64,000 bases of DNA from positions 4,092,001-4,156,000 of the forward strand of contig NZ_CP186274.1 in assembly GCF_049331405.1 (NCBI RefSeq). Reading direction: 5' to 3'. A program made the translations under genes and the position numbers. The stretch comes from PoT sp049331405 (GTDB taxonomy: Bacteria; Planctomycetota; Planctomycetia; Isosphaerales; Isosphaeraceae). A model generated the notes under the pieces. It did no database searches. It was not told the DNA's origin and saw only the letters and a program-made list of their open reading frames with translations. Positions 17,542 through 26,991 of this stretch are shown here, piece by piece. How positions within the stretch are numbered: position 1 is the first letter of the stretch; each line of letters starts with the position of its first letter.

Positions 17542-18076
17542 GTCAAGGAGTGGCCGACTGCATCGTCTGTTCAAGAATCGCACCGACTATCGGCAATAAC
17601 GCCAACTCCACTTGGATCCAACGATAAGCTCAGGCGAATTCGACGTGCATCATTGGATGAGGGGCACGCCGTCGGTCGTGTTAACTCGCCCTGGTCAGCC
17701 ATTTCGCGCAGGACTCGCCGTTTCGCGAGCCTCCCGCGTCGTCGCCACGCCGGACGCGGGCATGACGACTTTCATGTGGACACAATTCCTTGTTCACCCC
17801 GCAATCCTGTTAGCAAGTTGACGTTTGCGTGTCGAATGCCAGCCAAGAAAATCAGATCCAGCTTCAGTCGTTAACCTCTACAAGAAATAGGCTTACATCA
17901 CTTTTGAAGTCCCGAGGCGGTGCGTCAGATCGACTCGAATGGCTTCGACACGACTTCTTCCCTTGTCCAGAACGGCGTCTGCCGCTACGATATTGATGAC
18001 TGATCGAGTTCGGTAGCGCTCGCCGTACGCTCATGCCTTCTTAAGGCCCGCCCTCTTCTTGGCGGACTCCATTCCC
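17542..18076. other. Intergenic region upstream of typA
   Basis: About 535 bases without a convincing gene. A hairpin at 17733-17760 has an 8-bp stem (CCCGCGTC and its complement) without a T-run. A TTGACG hexamer near 17818 resembles a -35 box with no matching -10. The typA promoter should lie here. No RNA gene is recognised. Confidence 0.35.
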
Positions 18077-19903
18077 ATGACTCGACGTGAAGACATCCGA
18101 AACGTGGCGATCATCGCACACGTTGACCACGGTAAGACAACGCTGGTGGACGCCATGCTCCGCCAGTCCGGCCAGTTCCGCGCGAGTCAGCTCGTCGGCG
18201 AGTGCATCCTCGACTCGAACGACCAAGAGCGCGAGCGCGGCATCACGATCTTGGCCAAGAATATCGCCATCGCCTATGGCGACACCAAGATCAACATCAT
18301 CGACACGCCGGGCCACGCCGACTTCGGCGGTGAAGTCGAGCGGACCCTCCAGATGGCCGATGGTGCCCTGGTGCTGGTCGACTCCTTCGAAGGTCCGATG
18401 CCGCAGACCAAGTTCGTGCTGCGCAAGGCTTTCGAGAACAAGATCCGGCCGATCGTGGTCATCAACAAGATCGACCGCCCCGACGCCCGGCCCGACGAGG
18501 TCCTCAACGAGATCTTCGACACGTTCGTCGAGCTCGACGCCGATGAGGACGCGCTCGAGTTCTCCTACATCTTCGCCTCGGGCCGATCCGGCTTCGCCTC
18601 CCACGACCCCAAGGCGACCTCCGGCGACATCCGGCCGCTGCTGGACTTGATCGTCGAGAAGGTCCCCGGGCCCGAAGTCGACATGGACGCCCCGTTCAGC
18701 ATGCTCTGCACGACGCTCGACTTCTCCGAGTACGTCGGGCGGATCGCGATCGGGCGCATCAGCACCGGCCGGGTCAAGAAGGGCCAGAAGGCCGCCCTGA
18801 TCAAGGCCGAGAACGCGCTCACGAGCGGCTCGATCGATAACCTGCTCGTGTTCGACAAGCTCGGCCGCACCGAAGTGAAGGAAGCCGGCGCCGGCGACCT
18901 CGTCGCCATCGTGGGCTTCGGCGGCGTCGAGATCGGCGATACCATCGCCTGTGCCGAGACACCGATCGCCCTGCCCCGTATCGAGGTGGGCGAGCCGACC
19001 CTCAGCATGCTCTTCACAATCAACGACTCCCCGCTGACGGGCGAAGGTGAGTACCTGACTTCGCGCCACTTGAAGGAGCGCTTCGACCGCGAACTGCGAT
19101 CGAACGTCGCCCTCCGGGTCGAGCCGACCGAACAGCGTGACTCGTTCATGGTCTCGGGGCGCGGCCTGCTCCACCTGTCCGTCCTCATCGAGAGCATGAG
19201 GCGCGAAGGCTACGAACTGGCCGTCGGCAAGCCCGAAGTCATCATGAGGAATATCAACGGCATCGAGCACGAGCCGTATGAGTACCTCGTGGTCGACGTA
19301 CCGCACGGCCAGATGGGACCGGTCATGGAACTGGTCGGGGCTCGCCGGGGCGAACTCTCCAAGATGGACGTGAAGGGGGCCTACGCCCACCTCGAGTTCA
19401 TGATCCCCGCCCGAGGCTTGCTCGGCCTCCGCACGCGGCTCCTCAGCGCGACGCAGGGTGAGGCGATTATGCACCATAACTTCCACGGCTATCAGCCGTT
19501 CCGCGGCGACATCCCCCGCCGGGCGAACGGCGTGATGGTGAGCATGGTCCGCGGCCAGGCCGTGGCCTTCGCCCTGGATAGCTTGCAGGAACGCGGGACG
19601 ATGTTCGTGCAGCCTGGCGACGAGGTCTACCAGGGCATGATCATCGCCGAGAACGCCCGCGGCGACGACATGGTCGTCAACCCCTGCAAGGAAAAGAAGC
19701 TGACCAACATGCGGGCCTCGGGCTCGGACAAGAACGTCCTGCTCAAGCCGCCCCGCATGATCACGCTTGAGATCGCCCTCGAGTACATCGAGTCCGATGA
19801 ACTCGTCGAGATCACCCCCTCCAAGATCCGCCTTCGCAAGAAGGAATTGACCGAGGAAGGCCGCAAGCGGGCCGAACGCGGCAGCAAGAAGGTCGGCGTC
19901 TGA
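18077..19903 (+). CDS. typA: Translational GTPase TypA/BipA
   Basis: 608 residues, the usual length for TypA. The GTPase motifs are G1 AHVDHGKTT, G2 region ERERGITI, G3 DTPGHADFGGE and G4 NKID. EF-G-like domains II, III and V follow, then the BipA-specific C-terminal domain (GTMFVQPGDEVYQGMII, KEKKLTNMRASG). Known: TypA binds 70S ribosomes, helps large-subunit assembly and supports growth under cold and other stress. The chosen ATG gives MTRREDIRN; an in-frame TTG 18 bases upstream is less likely. The gene is isolated, with a strong terminator 25 bases downstream. Confidence 0.96.
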   Translation: MTRREDIRNVAIIAHVDHGKTTLVDAMLRQSGQFRASQLVGECILDSNDQERERGITILAKNIAIAYGDTKINIIDTPGHADFGGEVERTLQMADGALVLVDSFEGPMPQTKFVLRKAFENKIRPIVVINKIDRPDARPDEVLNEIFDTFVELDADEDALEFSYIFASGRSGFASHDPKATSGDIRPLLDLIVEKVPGPEVDMDAPFSMLCTTLDFSEYVGRIAIGRISTGRVKKGQKAALIKAENALTSGSIDNLLVFDKLGRTEVKEAGAGDLVAIVGFGGVEIGDTIACAETPIALPRIEVGEPTLSMLFTINDSPLTGEGEYLTSRHLKERFDRELRSNVALRVEPTEQRDSFMVSGRGLLHLSVLIESMRREGYELAVGKPEVIMRNINGIEHEPYEYLVVDVPHGQMGPVMELVGARRGELSKMDVKGAYAHLEFMIPARGLLGLRTRLLSATQGEAIMHHNFHGYQPFRGDIPRRANGVMVSMVRGQAVAFALDSLQERGTMFVQPGDEVYQGMIIAENARGDDMVVNPCKEKKLTNMRASGSDKNVLLKPPRMITLEIALEYIESDELVEITPSKIRLRKKELTEEGRKRAERGSKKVGV

Positions 19904-19927
19904 CGCGACCTTCGAGGATCGAAAGCT

Positions 19928-19968
19928 AAAGGGCCGGCCCGAGGATCACATCCTCGGGCCGGCCCTTT
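19928..19968. terminator. Bidirectional terminator between typA and the convergent isomerase gene
   Basis: A perfect 15-bp GC-rich stem (19931-19945 with 19951-19965, GGGCCGGCCCGAGGA) and a 5-nt loop are flanked by AAA on the left and TTTT on the right. It can serve the plus strand typA and the minus strand gene ending at 20014. Confidence 0.9.
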
Positions 19969-20013
19969 TCATTTTTCAGACTACTTTTGAGGAGAAAGTC
20001 TCCTCCTCAGGTC

Positions 20014-20862
20014 TCAGGCCTTGCCGGTCTTCTGCTTGATGAAGGCCAGGCCATCCTTGCAGAGGCCGATCGGATCCGGGAAGAGGTCACGCCAGACGCG
20101 GGTCGCGGCGGCGAGTGCGGGTAGGGCCCGGCCGAAGGCCTCGATCGTGACGTAGCCGTTGAAGCCGCTATCCTTGATGCCCGACCAGTACGAATCCCAG
20201 TGAACCTGTCCGGTCCCCGGGACGCCTCGATCATTCTCGGAGACGTGGATGTGAATGGTGTCGGCGGCGCACGAGGCGATCGCCTTGGCCTGATCCTTCT
20301 CCTCGATGTGGGCGTGGAAGCTGTCGTACATCATCTTGAGCGACGGATGATTGACGGCCCGCACGAACTTGACCGTGTCCGCGGCGGTGGTCAGGAAATA
20401 GTTCTCGAAGCGGTTGAGGTACTCGACCGCGATCTTGATGTCGCGAGCCTTGGCGATCTCGGCCGCCTTGCTCAGGGTCTCGACCCCCGCCTTGAACTCG
20501 TCTTCGGTCGGCCCTTGGCCCGAGAAGACGCCGATGGCCGAGTGGGTCGGGCCGCAGAGGATCTCGCAGCCGAACGCGGCGCAGCAATTTAGGACCTTGT
20601 CGAGGTGGGCGACGGCCGCGGCGCGGATCGCGGGATCGGGCGAGATCGGGTTCGTCTCGGGGCTCATGACCGTGACGCCCGTGGCGCCGAGGCCCAGGCT
20701 CTTAAGTCGCTTGCCCAGGCGTTCGTACGGGGCGACGTCGTCGATGGCGAAGACCGGGATTTCGACGGAGTCGAAGCCGATCTCCTTGAGCTGCTCGAGC
20801 AAGGCGTCGTGCTCGCTCGTCACTTCCGAGGTCCACAGCAGAAGGTTCATGCCGGTCTTCAT
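20014..20862 (-). CDS. Sugar phosphate isomerase/epimerase (ketose 3-epimerase-like TIM barrel)
   Basis: 282 residues. It starts MKTGMNLLLWTSEVTSEHD and continues with LKEIGFDSVEIPVFA, a pattern like D-psicose/tagatose 3-epimerases. Barrel motifs are IKIAVEYLNRFENYFL (catalytic Glu), LKMMYDSFHAHIEE, IHIHVSENDRGVPG and GYVTIEAFGRALP. Known: the family epimerises ketohexoses or related keto-sugars with a divalent metal. It ends a minus-strand sugar region and lies 133 bases downstream of a Gfo/Idh gene. The open frame extends about 90 codons upstream into that gap without support. The substrate is unknown. Confidence 0.87.
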   Translation of the reverse strand: MKTGMNLLLWTSEVTSEHDALLEQLKEIGFDSVEIPVFAIDDVAPYERLGKRLKSLGLGATGVTVMSPETNPISPDPAIRAAAVAHLDKVLNCCAAFGCEILCGPTHSAIGVFSGQGPTEDEFKAGVETLSKAAEIAKARDIKIAVEYLNRFENYFLTTAADTVKFVRAVNHPSLKMMYDSFHAHIEEKDQAKAIASCAADTIHIHVSENDRGVPGTGQVHWDSYWSGIKDSGFNGYVTIEAFGRALPALAAATRVWRDLFPDPIGLCKDGLAFIKQKTGKA

Positions 20863-20995
20863 GGATACGTCCTCATCGATTCCAGTCGAGCCTTGGCGGT
20901 TGGGTAGGCCGCAGCGTGGGTCGGCCCTCTTCAACCTCTGGACATGCGTGATGCCTGAGAAGGAGAGGGCCGATCGCTGACATTCGCGGGTTTCG

Positions 20996-22144
<1,149 letters not shown>

Positions 22145-22209
22145 TGTTCACCTGATAATGTGAGCGTATTTGGAAGATGTCGAGCCGGGGGCGACGGTCG
22201 CCGATGGCC

Positions 22210-23265
22210 TCATTCCGGCCAGCCGTGGGCGTCACGCACGGCGATCATCTTGGTGAGGATGTCATTCCAGGTCTTGGGCTCGGTCATGACGGCGTTGGGG
22301 AACATGCAGCCGTCCCAGCATATGTGCTTGAACTTCTTGGTCAGGTTCCCGCTCTCGTCGCGGAGCCAGAAGCCGGCATGGTGCGGGATGTCGAGCTTGC
22401 CGTTGGGGTCGGTCGCCAGGCAGTGGCGCCCGGTGTGGTCGTGCGACCCCGAGCCGAAGACGGTCGCGTCGTTCTGGGCGACGTGGAAGTCGATCGTCCA
22501 GGGGCGGAGCGCGTTGGTCAGTGTCTTGAGGGCGTCGTCGAGGACCGACTTGTCCTTCCAGTCATAGCCTTCCGGGAGGATGCGGTCTTCCGGGGCGTTC
22601 TCGCCGAGCGTGTAGAGCAAGGTGTGGGCCATGTCGGCCTGGAACCCGACGGTCTCGGGCTCGCCGACTCGCTCGAGGAGGTCGACCATCTTCCGCCAGG
22701 AGTGCATGCCGCCCCAGCAGATTTCCCCTTCGGCGGCGAGCTTCTCGCCGTGGTCCTTGGCGATCTTGCCGGCCTGCTTGAAGGTCTCGGCGATCTTGCG
22801 CTGACTTCCTTCGGGATCGACGGCCCACTCGGCCGGGCTGGCCGCGGAATCGAACCGAACGACGCCATAAGGACGTACGCCCAGCTCGCGCAGGGTCTTG
22901 GCGATCCGGCATCCCTTCTTGACCTGCTCGAGGAACTTCTTGCGTCCTTCGCCCTCGTCGATGGCGGAACCGCCGCCCGTCGGCGGCCAGACCGGCGCGA
23001 CGACCGAGCCGACGACCAGGCCGTACGACTTGATTTTGTCGGCGAGCGCCTTGAGGTCGTCGTCGCTGGAGTCGATGTCGACGTGTGGCGCGAACAGGAA
23101 GAGGTCGACGCCGTCGAACTTGATGCCGTCGACTTCGGCCGCGGCCGTCAGCTTGAGCATCGTGTCGAGTTCAATCGCCGGCTCGGAGCCGTCGCCCTTG
23201 CCGACGACCCCGGGCCAGGCCGCGTTGTGCAACTTCGGGAAGGTGTTGGGGTGCTGCGCGCTCAT
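22210..23265 (-). CDS. Sugar phosphate isomerase/epimerase family TIM barrel
   Basis: 351 residues. The start is set by GGGAGAG upstream of the ATG (MSAQHPNTFPKLHNAAWPG). Barrel strands include IKFDGVDLFLFAPHVDID, YGVVRFDS, ICWGGMHSW, VGFQADMAHTLLY, IDFHVAQNDATVFG and KLDIPHHAGFWLRDE. These include Asp, His and Glu residues placed like metal ligands of the AP-endonuclease-2 fold. It is longer than the other isomerases here. It begins the run isomerase, oxidoreductase, epimerase on the minus strand. The reaction is unknown. Confidence 0.82.
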   Translation of the reverse strand: MSAQHPNTFPKLHNAAWPGVVGKGDGSEPAIELDTMLKLTAAAEVDGIKFDGVDLFLFAPHVDIDSSDDDLKALADKIKSYGLVVGSVVAPVWPPTGGGSAIDEGEGRKKFLEQVKKGCRIAKTLRELGVRPYGVVRFDSAASPAEWAVDPEGSQRKIAETFKQAGKIAKDHGEKLAAEGEICWGGMHSWRKMVDLLERVGEPETVGFQADMAHTLLYTLGENAPEDRILPEGYDWKDKSVLDDALKTLTNALRPWTIDFHVAQNDATVFGSGSHDHTGRHCLATDPNGKLDIPHHAGFWLRDESGNLTKKFKHICWDGCMFPNAVMTEPKTWNDILTKMIAVRDAHGWPE

Positions 23266-23436
23266 CGAGATCTCTCCCTCGTTCCGCACGGGGCGAAGCC
23301 TCGCCAGCTCATCCCCGGGATCGATTGAATCGTCTGGATCAATCTAGGCGTGTGTCAGGAACAACTCCGGCCCCGGGTCCTTTGCGGCCTCGATGGGCCG
23401 GCGAAAGACGACGGGGCCGGACGACGGACGGGACGA

Positions 23437-24672
23437 TCAGCGGCTCTTGCGATAATCGCCGATGGCCGGGGCGTTCGGGTGGATGTCGGGCCCGAAGTAG
23501 CGGAGGCTCACGAAGGGCTCGGTGCCCGTGTTCGTGAATGTGACCCCTTCCTTGGCCCGCTTGTCGGTGACGAAGACTTCGTCCTTCGTCATCTCGCCGA
23601 AGCGGATGAAGACCGGGCAGTCGACGTCGAGCTTGCCGATCGTGCCGCGGCCCTGGGTCAGGACGAGGCCGTAGGCCCCCTGGTCCTTGATCGTGACCGA
23701 CTTGCCGGGGAGGACCGTCAGTTCACGGGCGGTGAACAGGTCCTTGCCGTCGACCTTGCCGTAGACGATCCACTTGTCGAGGAAACCCTCGGCCTCCGAG
23801 CCGGCATGGACGATCGGCTCGAGGTAGTTGTGATCCTTGAAGTCGGGGTCGACGTTCCGTTCCCAATCGAGCTGCTCAATCAGGTAGTCGAGGTCGCGGT
23901 GCTTGTCCTCGGGGACATCCTTGACGAGCAGTTCCCAGGGAACCCGACGGCCTTCGACCATCGACTGGTACATGCCGAAGACGTCCGAACCCCACTGCGG
24001 CTCGTAGGTGACCAGCGAGCCGGGGGCATGCAGGACGCAGGGGGGGATCAGCCAGCCGGTGCCCGGCTTGAGGCGGTAGGCCTTCGAGTAGTCGAGGATC
24101 CCGTTGTCCCCTTCGTCCCAGCGCTCGAGGCAGCGGCGGATGTCTTCCTTCTTCGTCCCGGGCTCGAAGCCCATGAACGTGTAAGGGAAGTTGTTGCCGG
24201 TCCAGTTGAGCTGCGGGGGGAAGTAGTAGCTCTCGGGCTTGCCTTCGCGACCGAGCAGCGCGGCCTGCTCGGCCGACTGGTGCATGTGGTGCGGGATCGG
24301 CCCGAGGTTATCGAAGAACTTGCTATAGACGGGCCACTTCTTGTAAGTGTCCCAGATCTTGGCGCCGATCATCTCGGTGCCGTGGTGGCCGATGGCGTCC
24401 TTGAGGGTGAACCGGTCGCCCTCATGGACGACGTAGCTCAAACCTTCATCATCCGGGGCACCCTCGTTGGCGGCGGGGGTCGTCGAGGCGAACCAGCGTT
24501 CGTCGATGCCGCCACGGTGCGTGCCCAACGCGTAGAGGTCGGACGCGGCCAGCTTGAGCCGACGGCCCGGCATCAAGAACGAACGCGGCACCCACGTGGG
24601 GGCCAGCCGCAGGATACCTTCACCGGCGTCGAGCGCCGCGCGGGCTCGCGCGGCGAGTTGTTGATCACTCAT
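23437..24672 (-). CDS. Bicupin protein resembling type I phosphomannose isomerase
   Basis: 411 residues. An N-terminal cupin region carries LGPIPHHMHQSAEQA, which gives His ligands as in phosphomannose isomerases, and WLIPPCVLHAPGSLVTYEPQ. A second cupin follows near the C-terminus (LVLTQGRGTIGKLDV to EPFVSLRYFGPD). The pairing of HxxH-type and Pro-rich cupin motifs suggests a metal-dependent sugar isomerase, but the substrate is not certain. It lies 171 bases from the neighbouring isomerase gene on the same strand. The in-frame TTG nine bases upstream is a possible start; the ATG giving MSDQQLAARARAAL is preferred. Confidence 0.7.
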   Translation of the reverse strand: MSDQQLAARARAALDAGEGILRLAPTWVPRSFLMPGRRLKLAASDLYALGTHRGGIDERWFASTTPAANEGAPDDEGLSYVVHEGDRFTLKDAIGHHGTEMIGAKIWDTYKKWPVYSKFFDNLGPIPHHMHQSAEQAALLGREGKPESYYFPPQLNWTGNNFPYTFMGFEPGTKKEDIRRCLERWDEGDNGILDYSKAYRLKPGTGWLIPPCVLHAPGSLVTYEPQWGSDVFGMYQSMVEGRRVPWELLVKDVPEDKHRDLDYLIEQLDWERNVDPDFKDHNYLEPIVHAGSEAEGFLDKWIVYGKVDGKDLFTARELTVLPGKSVTIKDQGAYGLVLTQGRGTIGKLDVDCPVFIRFGEMTKDEVFVTDKRAKEGVTFTNTGTEPFVSLRYFGPDIHPNAPAIGDYRKSR

Positions 24673-24807
24673 CCGTCCCAATCTCCCACCCTGACAAATG
24701 AACCCGGACCAGCTTCATGACCCCTTCGCGCCGGGACTCAACGTTCTAAACCCAAGCTGGCCCAGACGCAAGAAAAAATTCAGCGTAGAACGCGGCTTCC
24801 CCCGGGC

Positions 24808-26865
24808 TTAACGACTCGGCGGCGACCAATAATGCCGAAGGCGCTCGGAGTCCTCGGGGGTGACCCGGTAAATGTTGATCGAGTATCCGATGTTGGCGAT
24901 CGGCTTGAGATCCTGGAAGTAGCCGAAGGCATTGAACCAGGACTCCCAGGGAGCAATGCGCGACGGGTCGTAAATGCGATACGGCAGGCCATGGAGAAGC
25001 GAGACGCTCACGGCATATAAACCGGGGCGAATCGAGCCACTCTTCACTGCATCTCGGGCACTCAAGGGCACTAGTGGCATAGTTTCCGGGAGCGGCGGGG
25101 GCAGGAACCAGGGAAACCCGCCCTCCTGCCTCAAGTTGAAGATGCTGGGGTTGATCTGACCGAAGTAGGCAACCCCGATCCGTTCCCCCTTGGCGTTTGC
25201 GTCAATCCAGCGCTTGAGGCCGACGAGGTCTTGGCCCCAATCGAGGTTGCTGTCGATCAGGTGCAACGCCCCGTTCGCGGGCCCGCCGGAGACGTCATTG
25301 AAATAGGCGAGGTAGTGGGGATGGATCCTCAGGGTGGCGGTTACCGTCCCCAGCAAACAGACCGCGACGAACCCGGACGCAACCCAATGCCCCCGTTTCC
25401 TGAACCCGGATGCCCAGGGAATCACCTTTCCCGCGGAGACGTAGATGTAGGGGAAGGCCGGCAGGACGTAACGCAGACCAATGTTGATGTTCGTGAAAAA
25501 GGTGATCGCGGTCATGATCACAGTGGGCACGGCCAGTACCGCGAACTCGTCGAACCAGGCGGCTCGTGAACGCCTTGAGCCGATCAACAGTACCCACGAG
25601 GTAAGGACAATCAGCCAGGTGCCCTCCGGGACTTTATACGCAAGTGCGGCGATATAATAATACCACCAACTCTTTTGCTGCAGTACTCCGTTAAGGTAGA
25701 CGGGATACCCTCGGAGTTCATCACCTCCAGCAGGGCCGATGAACTTCTCGGGTACGCCCTCGGCTTCGATCTTCTGGTCGTCGAACCCGAGCATATAGTG
25801 CTCGGGCAGCGGAACAGGAATGGAACCGAGCAAAGTCCCTCGGAATCGATTAACCCGATACTTCAAGGCTCTGTTGCGGAGCATATCGGGGTCATCTGGT
25901 CGCCACATCCCCGGTGGGACCGGTTCCGTCAGCGTCTTGCATATGAATTCATATCGACCCAGCGGTATCCCGACACCTTCGAAGCCATAGCCGACGTCGA
26001 TCGTGAGGAAGCTGAGGACGAGAATCAGAAGTCCCTGCCCTGCCCCCACGAGCAATCGGCGAAGCCTCCGGGTGGTGTCTTGGTTGATGAGCAGATGGAG
26101 CAAACCCATGATCGGCCAGATCCCGTAGAGGAGGATCAGGCTGAACTTGGAGAGTTGCGCCAGTCCCAGCACAACGCCCGTGCATGTCGCCCGAAACCAT
26201 GTCGACTTCTGGAGGTAGAGCCAGAAGACGAACGTGGCGAGGATCCCGAAGGCTGAGGAGCCGATGTCGGTGGTGATGAGCCGGCAGTGGGCCAGCACGT
26301 TCGGGCAGAAGCACCAGAGAGCCAGGCTGAGCAGCCCGCCTCCCGCCCCATAGAGCCGCTTCGACCAGAAGAACACCACCAGGCCCGCCAGCACCGAGAA
26401 GAAGGGCATGATAATCCGGGAACGCGTGAACAACTCGAAATAATCGTGGGCATTCCGTTCCATGAAATCATGGGCGAACGCCGCCTTGTTCAGTGGCTCG
26501 ACATTCCAGGTCGAAGACCTGGAATCATAGGGCATGTCGATGTTCCCACCCAGAATCAGCGGCAGGGCCGCCACGAGCTTGATGAGCGGCGGGTTGTGGT
26601 GGTAGAGGCGAAACGTCCCCTTCTGCCAGTAGGTGATTGCCGCCGGCAGGTGGATCACCTCGTCGATCGTCGGGTTCTCGAGGATCAGGCTCCTGGTCGC
26701 GAGCCCCAGGTGGATCGCCAGGAGAACGGCCACTGCGAAGGACAGGCGGAATCGGCTCCAGAACGGTGCGGCCGGTGTGGGCGGTACTTCCGTGGCTTGA
26801 GGTGCAGGCGATTCCGCGGCCTTCGCGGGACTGGCATTGGGCGAACGTCTAGGGCGGCGGGCCAT
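24808..26865 (-). CDS. Dolichyl-phosphate-mannose--protein mannosyltransferase-like membrane glycosyltransferase
   Basis: 685 residues. A Pro/Ala-rich cytosolic tail (1-35) is followed by about a dozen hydrophobic segments. The first periplasmic loop has ENPTIDEVIHLPAAITYW, whose acidic pair matches the catalytic Asp/Glu of GT-39/ArnT-type (PMT) transferases, and FRLYHHNPPLIKLVAALPL. A large soluble C-terminal domain (LNLRQEGGFPWFLPPPLPE) follows. Known: such enzymes transfer a sugar from a polyprenyl phosphate to a protein or lipid outside the membrane. It sits between xylB and the bicupin gene, which need not mean a shared pathway. Confidence 0.87.
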   Translation of the reverse strand: MARRPRRSPNASPAKAAESPAPQATEVPPTPAAPFWSRFRLSFAVAVLLAIHLGLATRSLILENPTIDEVIHLPAAITYWQKGTFRLYHHNPPLIKLVAALPLILGGNIDMPYDSRSSTWNVEPLNKAAFAHDFMERNAHDYFELFTRSRIIMPFFSVLAGLVVFFWSKRLYGAGGGLLSLALWCFCPNVLAHCRLITTDIGSSAFGILATFVFWLYLQKSTWFRATCTGVVLGLAQLSKFSLILLYGIWPIMGLLHLLINQDTTRRLRRLLVGAGQGLLILVLSFLTIDVGYGFEGVGIPLGRYEFICKTLTEPVPPGMWRPDDPDMLRNRALKYRVNRFRGTLLGSIPVPLPEHYMLGFDDQKIEAEGVPEKFIGPAGGDELRGYPVYLNGVLQQKSWWYYYIAALAYKVPEGTWLIVLTSWVLLIGSRRSRAAWFDEFAVLAVPTVIMTAITFFTNINIGLRYVLPAFPYIYVSAGKVIPWASGFRKRGHWVASGFVAVCLLGTVTATLRIHPHYLAYFNDVSGGPANGALHLIDSNLDWGQDLVGLKRWIDANAKGERIGVAYFGQINPSIFNLRQEGGFPWFLPPPLPETMPLVPLSARDAVKSGSIRPGLYAVSVSLLHGLPYRIYDPSRIAPWESWFNAFGYFQDLKPIANIGYSINIYRVTPEDSERLRHYWSPPSR

Positions 26866-26991
26866 GACTGCTAGATCTCCCCACTCGGGTCACACGCGAA
26901 GCCGAACCACCAGTGTCTGACACCATCGCGTCGCGGCCCGATCCATTGCAAACGATCGGGCCTGCGACGCCCAGCTTTCCCGCCACGAGCC

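Noticed and set aside
18041..19486. Long open frame (481 codons) opposite typA
   Set aside because: It is antisense to a clear typA gene; its Asp/Glu/Arg/Val-rich repetitive translation is what high-GC codon bias produces on the opposite strand.
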